From: Protonemura montana
Lineage: Eukaryota; Arthropoda; Insecta; Plecoptera; Nemouridae
Direction of reading: 5' to 3'
Assembly (NCBI GenBank): GCA_947568835.1
Contig: OX387605.1
Coordinates: forward strand, 23,315,775 to 23,379,774
Length of the DNA stretch: 64,000 nucleotides
Shown: positions 62,291 through 64,000 of the stretch, in pieces
Layout of the letters: each line of letters begins with the position of its first letter
Position numbering within the stretch: position 1 is the stretch's first letter
The notes under the pieces: model-generated
Databases searched by the model: none
Told to the model about the DNA's origin: nothing
Seen by the model: the letters and a program-made list of their open reading frames with translations, nothing else
Position numbers and translations under genes: made by a program

Positions 62291-64000
62291 CGAGGACGGC
62301 GTCAATGAAGCCAAGAAAGGGATTGCGGCGGCACCTCTGAGATGCTACTTGGCAGCTTCCCACTAAGCCCCACGTGTGATCTATATTAGCCAATGCATAA
62401 GCTGCAAGGGAGGGACTAGCATCACCAGCACCGGCTAGAAAATCAGTGTCGCAGCAGGCGACTTCTTACATCTCGTACTCGCCTCTGTTATTTACGGCGC
62501 GATTCGAATACGTATATTATAACTAAGCCTTTTCGTAATTGGTTTATACGATCGCCGTTTACAATGTCAATCGTGTTAATTACCAGTTTCTCGCCCACCT
62601 CAGTTTGATCAATAATAATATATGTTAATTTGATTATTAACACAAAAAGGTCATAAGTTAGTGGGCTGGTTGACGTGTAGCGAAACTGACAGGTATCGCC
62701 GGGGAGTCCGGACGCTTGAATATCAATGTTCGCATGTACTGATCACTTATCTGTCTCGCATGCTTCTGTAGCGAGCCGACTGGCGACCACTGTCCTTCCG
62801 AGTAGATCCGCGAGTGGTGAGATGATGGATGGACGTTAGAAATTGAATTGTCGCTGCAATCGTTCGGTTCTCCGTGGGCCAGCGACGCCGTCTCCGTGGC
62901 CGTCGCTTGTCCTCATCCTCGAGTGAACGTACCAGGCGCCGATCTGCACCGTCGCGTGCACTTTGTCTATCAATTCGACTTCTTGTCTTGGATCCGGCAC
63001 CCGCCCCTGGACCGGAGCGGGCCATTAGAGAAGGGCTTCGTGAACATTGGTCAAATTAGAAACGTGAAAGCGCACCTCCGCTTGCATGATAATAAGTAGC
63101 AAGAGACGGCACACCGTGCGCGCTCACGTGGGATGCGTGGTTGAAAATCCACGAGACTCTGAAACAAGTTGTTTCGATAAATCTCGCGGCGATTGCCATA
63201 AAGTGCGGCGCGTAATTTTGCTTTTGCGGCGCGGCGTCCGTTGGTTTCGACATCGAGATCGTGTTATAATGAGAGAATGTGTGAGTGTGCTTGGAACGTT
63301 TCTTCTTCCTTGATTAATATCAGTGGTTCTTATTATCTGCACCGGCCGGCTCGACTTTCTAGACGCTGCTTAACTGTAGTTCTTATTATCTGCAGGAGAC
63401 AAACAATCATTCGGTGAAGAAGAATGGAAAATAAATACAAAATTCTCTTCCTTGACTTTCTATTTGGTACATTGGGAGGGTGTGAATGGTTTTTTGGTGA
63501 ACGCTCGACAACCATTATTCATATACCTTCAAAGGTATGTAACACTGAGGTGCCTTGAGTTTTATTCATCTCTTCTAAAGTGTCGACTCATTCTTATTTT
63601 TATATCTTTTTTCCAATCGTAGTGCACGAATTGCATAAGCGCCATTTTTAGTAAGTGACCACTCGATGACCGAAAGATTCGAAAAATGGGCCACCTGCTG
63701 AGCACGTTCAGTTCGAGCACACGTGAGCCTCGTGCTGCCGTCCAGACATTGTATTCGGCGTCTGTAGTGACAATCGGTCGTTCTGCGTCGCGCAGACCCA
63801 AATGCACAGGAGACTTGAACCGTCTGCAATTGGTGCCCACAGAACTCTTTCTCAACGCAGTGGCCTGAGATCCACGTCGACACCGTATGCACTTGTTGTC
63901 TTTAACGTGAACCGTCCACCCCCTGTTCATGCTGCGTCTTCCCCGCACATCGACACAGAATCGCGTGCCAAGTGACGGCATTGGGCGCGTCGTCTCCTCT

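Larger units (their letters stand above)
54656..64000 (+). other. Intron 2 of Wnt7 (partial, to the window end)
   Basis: It begins at donor GTAAGC. The next Wnt exon was not found, so the intron is longer than 9.3 kb. It contains a GC island at about 58330-58520, a 15-base C run at 61058-61072 and a full-length 5S-headed SINE at 61903-62290. No other gene was recognised. Confidence 0.6.

Overview
Eukaryotic nuclear DNA, most likely from an arthropod. Coding exons are split by GT-AG introns of 0.1 to 16 kb. The encoded proteins read as animal orthologues, the intergenic DNA is AT-rich, and there are SINEs and a decayed Merlin DNA transposon. I cannot name the species. I saw no prokaryotic operon, CRISPR array, intact mobile element or retrovirus-like element.

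Layout. (1) 1-2302, plus strand: the last two exons of a low-complexity nuclear protein, probably a homeobox-type transcription factor, with poly(A) signals from 2491. (2) 2303-12255: gene-poor, AT-rich DNA holding copies of a SINE whose head derives from 5S rRNA, a dead Merlin transposase (about 4678-5560) and a TTA microsatellite. (3) 12256-19392, minus strand: an LHFPL3/4/5-type four-membrane-span gene (fly Tmhs) in three coding exons. (4) 21170-23743, minus strand: complete PSMA5 (proteasome alpha5) in five coding exons plus a likely 5' UTR intron. (5) 24110-30141, plus strand: complete ATXN10 in five coding exons, divergent from PSMA5 across a 366-bp gap that must hold both promoters. (6) 38033-54655 and beyond, plus strand: the first two coding exons of Wnt7, split by a 16.3-kb intron. 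The gene continues past the right edge; the last 9.3 kb is intron 2 and holds the best-preserved 5S-derived SINE, with a perfect 15-bp target-site duplication.

The genes do not form one pathway. PSMA5 and ATXN10 look like housekeeping genes sharing a promoter region. Wnt7, the LHFPL gene and the left-hand factor look developmental or neural. The most interesting large-scale signal is the ATXN10-Wnt7 neighbourhood: in human, ATXN10 and WNT7B are also neighbours (22q13.31), so this may be an ancient bilaterian linkage held together by regulatory DNA. The most interesting mobile-element signal is the 5S-headed SINE family, seen in at least five copies or fragments. I found no wholly new molecular system. 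The strongest candidates for undescribed features are the SINE family, a 66-bp near-perfect palindrome, the upstream-AUG arrangement on Wnt7, and alternative splicing signals in ATXN10 and the LHFPL gene.
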